Positions 11,274-22,183 of a stretch of DNA of 64,000 bases are shown here, piece after piece. The stretch comes from an uncultured Alphaproteobacteria bacterium. GTDB taxonomy: Bacteria; Pseudomonadota; Alphaproteobacteria; UBA8366; GCA-2717185. Numbering within the stretch: the stretch's first letter is position 1; every line of letters begins with the position of its first letter. The notes beneath the pieces are model-generated. The model worked only from the letters and a program-made list of their open reading frames with translations. It made no database searches and was not told where the DNA came from. The stretch is from the NCBI GenBank assembly GCA_943788635.1, contig CALSRA010000018.1, positions 25,001 through 89,000 on the forward strand, read 5' to 3'. The translations under genes and the position numbers were made by a program.

Positions 11274-12494
11274 TCAGGCGCCAAGCGCTTTCGTGAGATT
11301 TTCATCGATCTTGTCGAGGAACCCGCGTGTCGTCATCCAGCGCTGTTCCTCGCCGATCAGGATCGCAAGGTCCTTCGTCATGAAACCGGAATTCGACGGT
11401 ATCGACGCAGACTTTCTCCAGCGTTTCGGCGAAATGGCTGACTTCCGGCGTATCGTCAAATTTCCCGCGATAGGTCAGGGCGCGCGTCCAGGCGAATATC
11501 GATGCAATCGGGTTTGTTGAGGTGTCTTCTCCCAGCTGATGTTGCCGGAAATGACGTGTAACCGTGCCATGCGCCGCCTCCGCCTCGATGGTCTTGCCAT
11601 CGGGTGACATCAGCACTGATGTCATCAGGCCAAGGCTGCCGAATCCCTGTGCGACGGTATCCGACTGGACGTCGCCGTCGTAATTCTTGCAGGCCCAGAC
11701 ATATTCACCTGACCATTTCAGCGAAGATGCAACCATGTCGTCAATCAACCGGTGCTGGTAGATGATGCCCTTGGCTTCGAAGCGTTCCTTGAATTCTGTT
11801 TCGAAGATTTCCTGGAAGATGTCCTTGAAGCGCCCGTCATAGACCTTGAGAATCGTGTTCTTTGTCGACAGGAACACCGCGCCAGCCAAGGTCGAGGCCG
11901 TAATTCAGGCAGGCGCGCGCGAATCCGGCGATGGATTCATCCAGATTATACATGGCCATGGCAACGCCCGGTTCCTCGAACTGGAACACCTCGCGCTCGA
12001 TTGCCTCGCCACCGTCTTCAGGGTCAAAGCGCAGGGTCAACTTGCCTTTGCCGGGAACGCGGAAGTCCGTTGCCCGATACTGGTCGCCATAGGCGTGGCG
12101 GCCGATGGCGATCGGGTGGGTCCAGCCTGGCACCAGACGTGGGACATTCTCGCAGATAATGGGCATGCGAAAGATCGTGCCGCCCAGGATGTTCCGGATT
12201 GTGCCGTTCGGCGAGCGCCACATCTGTTTCAGGCCAAACTCCTCGACACGGCCTTCATCCGGCGTAATCGTTGCGCATTTGACACCAACGCCATGTTTCT
12301 GGATCGCATTGGCGGAGTCGATTGTGACCTGATCATCGGTCGCATCGCGATTTTCCCATTCCAAGGTCGTAATAAATCAAATCCAGGTCCAGATAGGGCA
12401 GGATCAGCTTTTCCTTGATAAACGCCCAGATTATCCGTGTCATCTCGTCGCCGTCGAGCTCAACAATCGGGTTTACGACCTTGATTTTATTCAT
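11274..12494 (-). pseudogene. icd: NADP-dependent isocitrate dehydrogenase with three +1 frameshifts
   Basis: [46 protein letters not shown] // [34 protein letters not shown]...NYGLDLGW // [25 protein letters not shown]...CVDTVE // [15 protein letters not shown]...[15 protein letters not shown], spread over three frame changes. Confidence 0.93.
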
Positions 12495-12685
12495 ATTGAT
12501 TTCCTGCGCTGCGAAATTTGCATTAGCTGGGGTCTAGCAGATAGCTTCGCACGATTAAATTAAAACTATGTTTCCGGGTGGTCGTTTGCCGCGGAAGAAA
12601 CCGCGCTGTAATGTGGCAGCGCCTATTTTCGCCCATCGGGTAAGCGGCTTTTTCAACCCAATCAATCAACGGGAATACACCAAAT

Positions 12686-14056
12686 ATGCTAGATCTTATG
12701 AAAATTGCGCGGACCGAAGCCGATGGCGGCGATCTGTTCAGCCTTGTCGATGGCCTTTATGCGGCGGCGGATGTCCGCCCTGAAGGCTACCCTGACGCTG
12801 TCGTGTGGAAGGGCGGAAACCATGACGGCACCGTCAAGCCCGTCGCGCATTCGCTTACTGATGCCTATGCGCTGCTCGGCACAATCGCGGCTATCGATAT
12901 TCTTGGCCTTCCGTTCTATGCCGTACCGATGTGGTCGCAGTACCGCCATGATTCGAAGCTGGCATCGCTTGGCTGGTTCGGCAACATGCCCTGCACGTCA
13001 ATCAAGTGGTCGACGGCTGGTGATGCTTATGTGAACGACGGCAAAGGCGGCAAGGTCGTTGTCATGGGTAAGTCGGCCAATGCGCCGCTGCGTACCCAGG
13101 CTGGCGTCTTCTGTAACGTTCGCCCCTATGGTTCGATTACGGTCGTCCGCTGCATGCCGTGTCTGCCGTATTCGCAGGATCGCGCCAAATTCGACGTGAA
13201 CCCGGAAACCGGCATCATTCATTCGGAAATGAATTCCCCGGGTGTCCAGATGGCATACGCCAACCGGTTGTTCCTTAAAATGGTGAACGATACCGGCAAG
13301 CTTGGCCGTGTCGCGTTCAAGCCGACCCAGGCAATGGAAGACGGCATCAATGCCGGGCTCCTCTCCTGGATGCTGCAGGGTACAAAGTTCAAGATCGGTC
13401 GGAAATGGGCCGTCGACGGGTATGAAGAGCACCGTGAACGCGTCGATCGCATCATCGCGCTCCTGCCGGACGATTTCAAAGACGGCATGGAGAACTGGAC
13501 CGGTCAGATCGAGCAGCATATCGCCGACACGAACTACGGATTGCTTCTCTGGGATCTGATGGACAAGCGGGACGTTGTCGTTCTTGCAACGGATCTCGAC
13601 GGCGACCGTCTTACGGACCTGCTTGCGGATGTATCCGATCCGCTGCGGCATTTCGGTCAGTTGGTCCTGGACAAGGTCGGCGCCAGTGAAAAAATGAGCG
13701 ATCTGTGGGGCACCATGGGGTACACGACTGGCAACGGCCGTGACATGACCTCGGTTATGCACCGCATGTCTGGTCCACCGATCCACGAACAGACACTCGG
13801 TTCAGCGGATGCGATGCTGTTGCGCCTGCTCGATGGTGATGAATCCATGGGCGGAACCAAGCAGCCTTACGATCCGCGTATCCATTTCGTTTTGATCCGC
13901 GACGCTTATCTGGACGCGAACCCCGATAATGCGGAACTGCGCAAATGGCTGGACGATGCGCTGGCGACATTCGATTCGGTCTACGGTGAGAGCCGCCCGG
14001 GTTTTGTCGAAGGCTACAAGAAGCTCAAGTCCGCCATCAAACCCTGGGGTGCGTGA
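12686..14056 (+). CDS. Hypothetical protein, 456 aa, family not recognised
   Basis: Long ORF divergent from icd, followed by a strong intrinsic terminator; no motif I can assign. Confidence 0.75.
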   Translation: MLDLMKIARTEADGGDLFSLVDGLYAAADVRPEGYPDAVVWKGGNHDGTVKPVAHSLTDAYALLGTIAAIDILGLPFYAVPMWSQYRHDSKLASLGWFGNMPCTSIKWSTAGDAYVNDGKGGKVVVMGKSANAPLRTQAGVFCNVRPYGSITVVRCMPCLPYSQDRAKFDVNPETGIIHSEMNSPGVQMAYANRLFLKMVNDTGKLGRVAFKPTQAMEDGINAGLLSWMLQGTKFKIGRKWAVDGYEEHRERVDRIIALLPDDFKDGMENWTGQIEQHIADTNYGLLLWDLMDKRDVVVLATDLDGDRLTDLLADVSDPLRHFGQLVLDKVGASEKMSDLWGTMGYTTGNGRDMTSVMHRMSGPPIHEQTLGSADAMLLRLLDGDESMGGTKQPYDPRIHFVLIRDAYLDANPDNAELRKWLDDALATFDSVYGESRPGFVEGYKKLKSAIKPWGA

Positions 14057-14084
14057 TAGCCGCAGGGGGCGCTTCTAAAAGTAT

Positions 14085-14119
14085 AAAGGGCCGGTACGTT
14101 GCGTACCGGCCCTTTTTTT
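14085..14119 (+). terminator. Rho-independent terminator
   Basis: AAAGGGCCGGTACG-TTG-CGTACCGGCCCTTTTTTT: perfect GC-rich stem, 3-nt loop, T tract. Confidence 0.92.
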
Positions 14120-14136
14120 ATGTCCTTGAGGCGGGA

Positions 14137-14721
14137 TCAGATCCATTTTGCTTCCAGTGAGATACCCGTCGTGGGAATCGAATTCACTAGCGGGAGGATG
14201 TCCTTGACTGAAGCCGCGACGCTGAACAGGCTTCGATGGGCTTCCTTGACGTAATTTTCCGCGATCTGGCTTTCGATAAACCCGACCAGTGACGACCAGT
14301 ATCCGTCTATGTCGGCGAATACGACTGGCTTGTCATGCAGGTTGAGCTGCTTCCATGTCAGAATTTCGAAGGTTTCGTCCAGTGTGCCAAGGCCGCCGGG
14401 CAATATGACGATGGCGTCGGCAAGGGCGGCCATCTTGAATTTTCGATCATGCATGTTTTCCGTTACGACAAGTTCCGTACAATCGGTATGGCCGACTTCC
14501 CGGTTTTTCAGAAATTTGGGGATAACACCGGTGACTTCACCGCCGCCTTCCAGTACGGCATTGGCAACCAGTCCCATGAGGCCGACGCGGCCACCGCCGA
14601 AAATCAGCCGGATGCCGGCCGCTGCCAGAAGGGCACCCAGTTCGGTCGCTGCTGCCCGGTGGCTCTCGCGTACATCGCTGGATGATCCACAGTAGACGCA
14701 CAGCGTTTTGATTTCGGACAT
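14137..14721 (-). CDS. LOG-family protein (putative cytokinin riboside 5'-monophosphate phosphoribohydrolase)
   Basis: MSEIKTLCVYCGSSSDV...IFGGGRVGLMG...ILPGGLGTLDETFEILTWKQL: PGGxGTxxE motif. Confidence 0.92.
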   Translation of the reverse strand: MSEIKTLCVYCGSSSDVRESHRAAATELGALLAAAGIRLIFGGGRVGLMGLVANAVLEGGGEVTGVIPKFLKNREVGHTDCTELVVTENMHDRKFKMAALADAIVILPGGLGTLDETFEILTWKQLNLHDKPVVFADIDGYWSSLVGFIESQIAENYVKEAHRSLFSVAASVKDILPLVNSIPTTGISLEAKWI

Positions 14722-14962
14722 ACCTGTACCTTCCGGTTTGTGTAACAAGTGTCGAACCCGAATAGGCGACTCGCGCCTCTGGTGCAATCCACAGTTTCAT
14801 TGTCGGAGATTAAGTATTCGTGAAACGTAACCGGAAAGGGCAACGGGCATCGGGTGCAAAACAATAATTCGATTGTCAGTGTTCCAAGTGAAAAAAAGCA
14901 AAGATGGTTCTTTGATCAAGAACGCGCTAAAAGATTCAGGGGTGTTTTGAGGAAATTGAGGC

Positions 14963-15862
14963 ATGTACACAATATTCGCCCGTAAATTCCTGCGCAGTTG
15001 CTGTCGCATTTCGCTGACGGTACTGGCTTTGATTGTCGTTCCCTATACCGTTTACGGCACTGAAGGAACAGCGGAGCAGCGAGGCGAGTACCTGTTCAAA
15101 GCCGCCAGCTGTGCCGGTTGCCATACAGCGGTAAAACCGAAGGGTAAGTTTCTGGCCGGCGGTCGCCCCCTGGAGACGCCGTTTGGTGCCTTTTTTCCAC
15201 CAAACATCACATCCGATCCGGAATTCGGTATCGGCAAGTGGCAGTTTCAGGATTTCGTCCGCGCGATGCGGGATGGAAAAGGGCCGGATGGAACGATCTA
15301 TTTTCCGGCATTTCCTTATCCGTCCTATACGGGGATGACGGACGCGGATCTGGCCGATCTCTGGGCATATTTGAGAACCGTGCCAGCCGTTGCAGAACCT
15401 GCGCCGGGGCATGATCTGGATTTTCCGTTTAATATCAGATTGCTGGTATGGCCATGGCGGTGGCTTTATTTTGAAGCGGGTGGGGCGGCTATTGATCAGT
15501 CCCGGCCCGCTGAATGGCAGCGCGGTTCGTATCTTGTTCGCTCGGTCAGCCATTGCGGCGAATGTCATACGCCGCGCAATTTACTTGGTGGTCTGGATGT
15601 CAGCCGCGAACTTGGCGGCAATTCGGCCGGTCCCGACGGCAAGGGAATTCCCAATATTTCGCCACACGCGCAAAAAGGAATTGGCGAATGGGGAGTGGAT
15701 GATATTGAAAGCTATCTGGAACTCGGCGTCCTTCCCGATGGGGATTTCGCCGGGGGCAAGATGGTCGAGGTAATAGAGAATAGTACGGGTATGATGACCG
15801 CAGCGGATCGCAAGGCCATAGCGGTTTTTGTGAAATCCGTGCCACCGGTGGATGGGCCATAG
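14963..15862 (+). CDS. Diheme cytochrome c family protein
   Basis: Two CxxCH motifs (CAGCH, CGECH) and an N-terminal signal/anchor. Confidence 0.85.
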   Translation: MYTIFARKFLRSCCRISLTVLALIVVPYTVYGTEGTAEQRGEYLFKAASCAGCHTAVKPKGKFLAGGRPLETPFGAFFPPNITSDPEFGIGKWQFQDFVRAMRDGKGPDGTIYFPAFPYPSYTGMTDADLADLWAYLRTVPAVAEPAPGHDLDFPFNIRLLVWPWRWLYFEAGGAAIDQSRPAEWQRGSYLVRSVSHCGECHTPRNLLGGLDVSRELGGNSAGPDGKGIPNISPHAQKGIGEWGVDDIESYLELGVLPDGDFAGGKMVEVIENSTGMMTAADRKAIAVFVKSVPPVDGP

Positions 15863-15984
15863 CGGTTTCAGGGCATTGGGCCTGCATAGAATTGCGCTGG
15901 TCGCACTTGCCAGACTCGGTGTAGCTTTGTCGACTTAAACGAGAGCGGTGATGAAATGTCCGTTCTGCTAACGTCTGAGGTGTT

Positions 15985-17172
15985 GTGAGACGATTTCTGT
16001 ATATCGGGATTCTTGGGGTGGTTGTGGCAATTGCCGCAATCGTCCTGACCTATTGGTCCGGCGAAAACCCGGTTCCTGAACCAAAGTTGGCGGTAGAAGG
16101 CTCTGGGACCGTAACGTCGGGTGACAGGAATGCGCGTGGGACAGGAATTCCGGTTCCGCCTCCGCCACCCGTGGCCGCATTTCGGCCGGGGGCAGATCAG
16201 CCGGATACAAAGCCGCCGCTGACAAGTGACAAACCGGTTATTACTTCGTCGTCGAAACCGCCGGAAACGGTTGTTAAAAAACCCACCGAAGAAAAACCGT
16301 CACAGACGGCAACGGCTTCGCTGCCCGCATTCGATGTCGTTCGGGTAAATCCCGAAGGTGACGCGCTTATTGCCGGTCGTGCCGAACCGGGTACAAAAGT
16401 CGGTATATACGATGGTGACGTCTTGCGGGGGACCGTTGTTGCGGATGGTCGGGGTGAATGGGTCTTTCTGCCAACCGAGCCCTTGCCTTCAGGGCAACGC
16501 GAATTGAGCCTCGCCCGGATTGAAGAAGACGGCAGTGAAATTCGGTCAGGTTCGGCTGTTGTCCTGGCCGTGCCGGATCGTCAGTTGGCCTTATCGCCGG
16601 CCTTAAAGAAGTCGAAGCCGAAAGAAGCGAGTCCCGAAGGTGTTCTTGCGGTTTTGGTTTCCCGGGACGCGACGGTGCCTAGTCGTGTCCTTCAAAAGCC
16701 GTCGGAGGATCGCGGCATTGGTGATGCGGCGCTTTCGATTGATGTCATTGATTATGACGACAGCGGGAATGTCAGTATCGGGGGCAAGGGTTTGCCGGGC
16801 CTGACTGTACGTGTGTATGTCGATAACAGTCTGGCCGGTGGCGATGTTGTTGTATCGCCAGAAGGAAATTGGCAAGTCAGTCCGGGTAGCGATATTGGAC
16901 CCGGCGTGCATAAATTGCGGGTTGATGGCCTGAAAGACGGCTCAGTGGTTGCGAGAGTTGAAATGCCCTTTTCAAGGGCGGAAACGCCGACTGCAACGGC
17001 ATCGGAAGTCCTTATTGTCGTGCAGCCCGGAAACAGCTTGTGGCGGATTGCCCGCCGGACACTTGGTTCGGGATTTCGCTACACGGAGATTTATGCCGCC
17101 AATCAGTCCAAAATCATCGATCCGGACCTGATTTTTCCTGGCCAGGTGTTTTCAATGCCTGTGGCGAACTGA
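15985..17172 (+). CDS. LysM-domain membrane-anchored protein
   Basis: N-terminal TM; C-terminal LysM VVQPGNSLWRIARRTLGSGFRYTEIYAANQSKIIDPDLIFPGQVFSMP. Confidence 0.85.
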   Translation: MRRFLYIGILGVVVAIAAIVLTYWSGENPVPEPKLAVEGSGTVTSGDRNARGTGIPVPPPPPVAAFRPGADQPDTKPPLTSDKPVITSSSKPPETVVKKPTEEKPSQTATASLPAFDVVRVNPEGDALIAGRAEPGTKVGIYDGDVLRGTVVADGRGEWVFLPTEPLPSGQRELSLARIEEDGSEIRSGSAVVLAVPDRQLALSPALKKSKPKEASPEGVLAVLVSRDATVPSRVLQKPSEDRGIGDAALSIDVIDYDDSGNVSIGGKGLPGLTVRVYVDNSLAGGDVVVSPEGNWQVSPGSDIGPGVHKLRVDGLKDGSVVARVEMPFSRAETPTATASEVLIVVQPGNSLWRIARRTLGSGFRYTEIYAANQSKIIDPDLIFPGQVFSMPVAN

Positions 17173-17664
17173 GTCGGCCGACCCTTGCAGGATACCTATC
17201 AATTCGATGTAGGGACGCGCGAGGGACAACAGGGTGGCGATCCCCGTAATCAGGATCTGTGTTGTAATCGGAGCAGGGAGTTTCATTTCTCCAACAAGGT
17301 TGATCCGCTGATTCCTGGAAACTTTTGTTCGAACCTGAAGACCATTCCTGGTGGCGTCGAGCACTGCAAACATGTTGGTGCGGCGACTGACGCCTTCGGC
17401 GGTAAAGGGCAGTGGTCCGAGGTCGCAATGGACCTGCAAAAGGCTTTCGCGGACGGATCGCCTTTCCAGTTGAGCGTCAATATGCAGATCTTGCCAATCA
17501 AAATGCAGATGCACTATTTCGTCAAGGTTGCCTGATGCAGCCGGCTTTGGCGCCAGCAGATTGGCCGGATTAGAGGGAGGCGCGGATTCCAGGGCGCTTT
17601 GCATGTCAGGGCAAGCCTTTTTATTTGGAAGACGATGCATTATATCGGCTCGAACGCTAACCAA
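17152..17664 (-). CDS. Hypothetical protein (possible)
   Basis: 170-aa ORF in a gap otherwise free of coding, convergent with the LysM gene; no recognised family. Confidence 0.4.
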   Translation of the reverse strand: MVSVRADIMHRLPNKKACPDMQSALESAPPSNPANLLAPKPAASGNLDEIVHLHFDWQDLHIDAQLERRSVRESLLQVHCDLGPLPFTAEGVSRRTNMFAVLDATRNGLQVRTKVSRNQRINLVGEMKLPAPITTQILITGIATLLSLARPYIELIGILQGSADSVRHRH

Positions 17665-17740
17665 ACGTTACTCAACCCCGTAATTGCGCAGGTCATGAGG
17701 ACAGCACAGTGAATTCTAAGAAATCTGCGATTGGAAAAGC

Positions 17741-18436
17741 ATGCACGACGTATTGAAGCCGGTTTTGGTGCCAATTCACCGCGAAGGTTGGCCTTTCATC
17801 GCAATCTTTGCGGTTGTTGCGCTGGTGCTCGGATGGATTTGGACACCACTTTATATTCCCGGCTGTATTCTGGTCGCCTGGTGCGTCTATTTCTTCAGGG
17901 ATCCCGACCGGGTGACGCCAATTCGTGCGGGGCTTGTTGTCAGTCCGGCAGATGGTGTCGTACAGATGATCCAGCCGGCGCCGCCGCCGGAAGAGCTGGA
18001 TATGGGGACCGAACCGTTGACCCGGGTCAGTGTGTTCATGAATGTATTCAACGTGCACGTAAACCGCATTCCAATCGATGGAACAATTGACAAGCTTTCT
18101 TACCGCCCGGGGAAGTTTCTGAACGCGTCGCTGGACAAAGCCAGTATCGACAATGAACGTCAGGCTGTACGCATGACGACCACCGACGGACACGCGGTTG
18201 CATTTGTACAGATCGCCGGTCTTGTTGCGCGACGGATTCTTTGCAATCTGACAATCGACCAGCCGGTTCTGGCGGGGGAACGGTTTGGTATGATCCGGTT
18301 TGGCAGCCGGGTCGATGTATATCTTCCCAACGGTATCGCCCCGCTTGTCTGTGTGGGGCAAAATTGTGTTGCCGGTGAGACGGTATTGGCGGATATGGTT
18401 GCCAGTGAGCCGGAGCGAAAAGGAGAAACCCGCTGA
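17741..18436 (+). CDS. psd: Phosphatidylserine decarboxylase
   Basis: [20 protein letters not shown]...[22 protein letters not shown]; directly upstream of pssA. Confidence 0.93.
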   Translation: MHDVLKPVLVPIHREGWPFIAIFAVVALVLGWIWTPLYIPGCILVAWCVYFFRDPDRVTPIRAGLVVSPADGVVQMIQPAPPPEELDMGTEPLTRVSVFMNVFNVHVNRIPIDGTIDKLSYRPGKFLNASLDKASIDNERQAVRMTTTDGHAVAFVQIAGLVARRILCNLTIDQPVLAGERFGMIRFGSRVDVYLPNGIAPLVCVGQNCVAGETVLADMVASEPERKGETR

Positions 18437-19335
18437 TGTTGCGGTCCCGAAATCGCCGGAACAGGCGCCGCAGAGTCCCACGGCTTAAGGGGCTTTCGAT
18501 TGGCAAGCTGATCCCGAATATCATTACCGTATCCGCGGCATGTTGCGGTTTGACGGGTATTCGCTTCGCGATTGAAGAGCGATGGGAATATGCGGTAACG
18601 GCGATAATTGTTGCGGCCATTCTCGATGCGCTGGATGGCAGGATGGCGCGAATCCTGAACGCGTCGAGCGAGTTTGGCGCGCAGCTCGACTCCCTGGCGG
18701 ATATCGTGAGTTTCGGTGTTTCGCCAGCGCTGGTGCTGTATTTCTGGACATTGCAGGGCGGGGGGGGGATTGGCTGGGCGATTGCCCTGTTCTTCATTGT
18801 GTGTTGTGCGTTGCGGCTTGCTCGCTTCAACAGCATGCATGATAAATTACCGCCCTATGCTTTCAACTATTTTACAGGCGTTCCGGCGCCTGCCGGGGCC
18901 CTTATGTCAATGTTGCCGATTGTAATCGGACTTGGCTTCGGCGCGGATTGGCCTTCACATCCGATTGTCACCGGTCTTTGGACCGTCGCGATGGCCGCAC
19001 TGATGGTCAGTCGCTTGCCGTCATTCTCGTTCAAGAAAATCAGGGTTCCGCAGCCTTATGTGTTGCCCTTACTCGTTTGTGTCGGTTTGACCCTGGCGGG
19101 ATTGGCGGCATTTCCCTGGATCATCTTGACGGGGGTGGCCGTCGCGTACCTTTCGACATTCCCGTTTTCGGTGAGGTCTTATGTGCGGCTGAAGGCCGAA
19201 GCGGATCGCCTGCATGATGCGGAAGAAGAAAGCGCCGAAACCGACCGCGCCGCGACGGAAGGCGATAGCCCGGACGATACTCCGAACGATGACGACGGAA
19301 CGGGCCCAACGTCCCCCCAACTTGGACAGGTCTGA
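18436..19335 (+). CDS. pssA: CDP-diacylglycerol-serine O-phosphatidyltransferase
   Basis: LIPNIITVSAACCGLTGIRFAIE...ILDALDGRMARILNASSEFGAQLDSLADIVSFGVSPA: CDP-alcohol phosphotransferase motif. Confidence 0.95.
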   Translation: MLRSRNRRNRRRRVPRLKGLSIGKLIPNIITVSAACCGLTGIRFAIEERWEYAVTAIIVAAILDALDGRMARILNASSEFGAQLDSLADIVSFGVSPALVLYFWTLQGGGGIGWAIALFFIVCCALRLARFNSMHDKLPPYAFNYFTGVPAPAGALMSMLPIVIGLGFGADWPSHPIVTGLWTVAMAALMVSRLPSFSFKKIRVPQPYVLPLLVCVGLTLAGLAAFPWIILTGVAVAYLSTFPFSVRSYVRLKAEADRLHDAEEESAETDRAATEGDSPDDTPNDDDGTGPTSPQLGQV

Positions 19336-19370
19336 CCCTGCCGCCTACGCTGGTGTAATTTTTTGGCTAT

Positions 19371-19384
19371 TTGATCCAGGTCAA
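19371..19384 (+). promoter_or_regulatory. Putative FNR/Anr-type box
   Basis: TTGATCCAGGTCAA versus consensus TTGAT-N4-ATCAA (one mismatch in the right half-site), about 58 bp upstream of a small ORF. Confidence 0.55.
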
Positions 19385-19441
19385 GGCATCGGTTCGCACG
19401 ATTTGCGAATTTTCTTCACGCACAATGAAGGAGATGTCGCA

Positions 19442-19549
19442 ATGACAGACGGGGAAACCCTCTATCTCACGCTTGTCGGTGTGAGCGTACTGGCTTTTAT
19501 GATTGCCTTGGCCTATGGGACGAGTGTTTCTGGAAAAGGGCCAAAATAG
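19442..19549 (+). CDS. Predicted 35-aa single-TM microprotein
   Basis: MTDGETLYLTLVGVSVLAFMIALAYGTSVSGKGPK; SD-like AAGGAG upstream; the track reports only a longer in-frame ORF (19214..19549). Confidence 0.55.
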   Translation: MTDGETLYLTLVGVSVLAFMIALAYGTSVSGKGPK

Positions 19550-19850
19550 GACGCTAGACGGATTTTCCGGGTAGCATTTCATTAAAATCTTCAGTCTTGA
19601 CGGTGTCGAAGGCTGCGCGCGCCTTTGTGTCATTCCTTGGCGTCTGGTTCGGTCAGAAATTACCGATGCTGATCGTAATGTTTCGACGTGTTTGAAGATA
19701 TTTTGTCTGCTCTAAAGCCGGGAATTGTCGACACCTTGTAAGCGTTTGGTGAACCCGCCCTATTTGACCGCGTCATTATCTGCGACAGTTCCCGCCTGAT
19801 GGAGGGCGTTGGTGTCCACTATCGATGGTGGACACCAAGTGGGTTTAAGG

Positions 19851-20246
19851 ATGCCAAAGAATCGACGCGTGCGGCGGTTGTGGGAAGACGAAGAGAAGAT
19901 ACGGATCGTGGCGCAGACGCGAGTTCCGGGGGTATCGGTTTCACAGGTGGCGCGTCGCTATGACGTGAACGCAAATCTGATATTCAAATGGCTGCGTGAT
20001 CCGCGTTTCAATCCGCTGCCAGTCGAAGACGCCACCCCATCATTTCTTCCAGTCGAGGTGGTCGCCGAACCGCTCGTCCTTGGTCCTCCCGTCATCGACG
20101 CGCCGGTTGTCGGTGCCCCTGTCAATGAGGTTGGGGTGTCGGGATCGCAGATCGAGATTGTCTCGCCGTCTGGACATCGCATCAGCGTCAGCGGCGCCTA
20201 TGACCCCGAGGCGCTGTGCCGTCTTGTGCGGGGGTTGGGTTCTTGA
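19851..20246 (+). CDS. tnpA: IS66 accessory protein TnpA-like
   Basis: [53 protein letters not shown]. Confidence 0.85.
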   Translation: MPKNRRVRRLWEDEEKIRIVAQTRVPGVSVSQVARRYDVNANLIFKWLRDPRFNPLPVEDATPSFLPVEVVAEPLVLGPPVIDAPVVGAPVNEVGVSGSQIEIVSPSGHRISVSGAYDPEALCRLVRGLGS

Positions 20247-20590
20247 TTCCCGTTCCAAGCAACACGCGGGTCTGGCTGGCGGCTGGCGTGACGGACATGC
20301 GGCGGGGTTTTAATACGCTGGCGGCGCAAGCTGAGGCGTCGTTGTCGGAAGACCCGTACTCCGGCCACCTGTTCGTGTTCCGGGGTCGGCGTGGCGATCT
20401 ATTAAAGATCATCTGGTGGGACCAACAAGGAGCCTGCCTGTTCTCCAAACGTCTGGAGCGGGGGCGCTTCGTGTGGCCGGTGGCGAAAGACGGCAAGGTG
20501 TCGATGTCACCGGCACAACTCTCAATGCTTCTTGAAGGGATCGACTGGCGCATGCCGCAACGAACGTGGCGACCGCTGACGGTTGGGTAA
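20243..20590 (+). CDS. tnpB: IS66 Orf2 (TnpB)
   Basis: [30 protein letters not shown]...[39 protein letters not shown]. Confidence 0.93.
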   Translation: MIPVPSNTRVWLAAGVTDMRRGFNTLAAQAEASLSEDPYSGHLFVFRGRRGDLLKIIWWDQQGACLFSKRLERGRFVWPVAKDGKVSMSPAQLSMLLEGIDWRMPQRTWRPLTVG

Positions 20591-20662
20591 AATCGTTTCA
20601 CAGCAAAGGTTTGCCAATCCTTGGGGATTCCTATGGACGGTGGCGTCTGATAGATTACTGGC

Positions 20663-22183
20663 ATGCTCGACAACGCCAAGAACCTCCCGAATGACGCTGC
20701 CGCCCTGAAGGGTTTGGTTACGACATTGGCGTCGGAGTTGAAGTCTCGCGACATTCTGATCGAGAAGCTCAAACATCAATTAGCCGGGATGCGTCAACAT
20801 CGCTTCGGGTCCCGTTCCGAGGCCCTGGATCAACTGACGTTGACGCTGGAAGACGAAGAGATTGCCGCAGCCGCGCAAGAACCCGCGCCAGACGACGCCA
20901 ATACCGATCAAGCCGCAACGCCGCCAAAGGGCAAACCCAAGCGTAAACCGCTGCCCGGTCATCTCCCGCGCAACGAGACTACACTGTCGCCGGGCGACGC
21001 CTGTGGGCACTGTGGCGGCAAACTAAAAACGCTTGGCGACGATGTCACCGAGGAATTGGAATATGTCCCCGGACGTTTTGTGGTGAACCGGATAGTCCGC
21101 CCCCGCATGGCCTGCACCTGCTGCGAGACGTTCCATCAGGCGGCCCTGCCGTCGCGGCCGATTGAGCGCGGGCGTCCCGGCCCCGGTCTGCTCGCCCATA
21201 TTCTGGTAAATAAATACGCCGATCATTCGCCTTTGTACCGGCAAAGTCAGATATTCGAGCGCGAGGGTATCGACCTGGATCGCTCCACCCTGGCCGACTG
21301 GGTTGGTAAATCCACGGCCCTGCTGGAACCTTTGGCGGACGCCATCGCGCGCCATGTCCTGAAAGGACAGGCTCTCTTCGCCGATGACACGCCGGTAAAG
21401 TTGCTGGCTCCAGGTTTCGGCAAAACCAGGACAGCCCGACTTTGGGCCTATGTCCGCGACGAACGTCCCTGGGCCGGAGAGGCGCATCCCGCCACGTGGT
21501 ATCAATTCTCGCCCGACAGGAAGGGCGTTCGTCCGCGTGAACATCTGGCTGCCTACGAGGGCTTCATGCACGCGGATGGTTATGCGGGCTTCAATGACCT
21601 GTACCGCACGGGCAAAGTGACGGAGGTCGCCTGCATGGCCCATATCCGGCGCAAGTTCGTCGATATCCACAAATCTCAGGGATCGGCGATTGCTGATGAG
21701 GCCATAAAACGGATCGCCCAACTCTATGCCGTCGAGAAAGCGGCGCGCGGTTCACCGCCGGATGAACGGCGGCGGCTAAGGCAGGAAAAGGCAAAGCCTG
21801 TTCTCGACGACCTGGAAGCATGGCTGCATGCCCAACTGACCAGGATATCCGGCAAATCGCCCCTTGCCGGAGCCATTCGCTATGCCCTGACACGAATGAA
21901 ACGGCTTCGGCCGTATCTGGAACATGGCTTCCTGGAATTGGACAACAACACCGCAGAAAGAAGCATGCGGGCTATCGCCCTGGGCCGGAAGAATTATCTC
22001 TTCATGGGCTCCGAAGGCGGCGGCAGATCAGCCGCAATTGCCTATACGCTGATCGAGACCGCGAAGCTCAATGGCGTCGACCCGCAGGCATGGCTCACCG
22101 ACACGCTCGGCCGCATCGCAGATCACAAGATCACCCGCATCAACGAGCTCCTGCCCTGGCGTTACGCTGAAGCCTCAGCGTAA
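20663..22183 (+). CDS. tnpC: IS66-family transposase (TnpC)
   Basis: [23 protein letters not shown]...[15 protein letters not shown]...[15 protein letters not shown]...[31 protein letters not shown]. Confidence 0.95.
   Translation: MLDNAKNLPNDAAALKGLVTTLASELKSRDILIEKLKHQLAGMRQHRFGSRSEALDQLTLTLEDEEIAAAAQEPAPDDANTDQAATPPKGKPKRKPLPGHLPRNETTLSPGDACGHCGGKLKTLGDDVTEELEYVPGRFVVNRIVRPRMACTCCETFHQAALPSRPIERGRPGPGLLAHILVNKYADHSPLYRQSQIFEREGIDLDRSTLADWVGKSTALLEPLADAIARHVLKGQALFADDTPVKLLAPGFGKTRTARLWAYVRDERPWAGEAHPATWYQFSPDRKGVRPREHLAAYEGFMHADGYAGFNDLYRTGKVTEVACMAHIRRKFVDIHKSQGSAIADEAIKRIAQLYAVEKAARGSPPDERRRLRQEKAKPVLDDLEAWLHAQLTRISGKSPLAGAIRYALTRMKRLRPYLEHGFLELDNNTAERSMRAIALGRKNYLFMGSEGGGRSAAIAYTLIETAKLNGVDPQAWLTDTLGRIADHKITRINELLPWRYAEASA

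Noticed and set aside
11752-12418. Plus-strand ORFs of 135 and 190 aa across the icd region
   Set aside because: Opposite strand to the frameshifted icd; the minus strand carries the real protein sequence.
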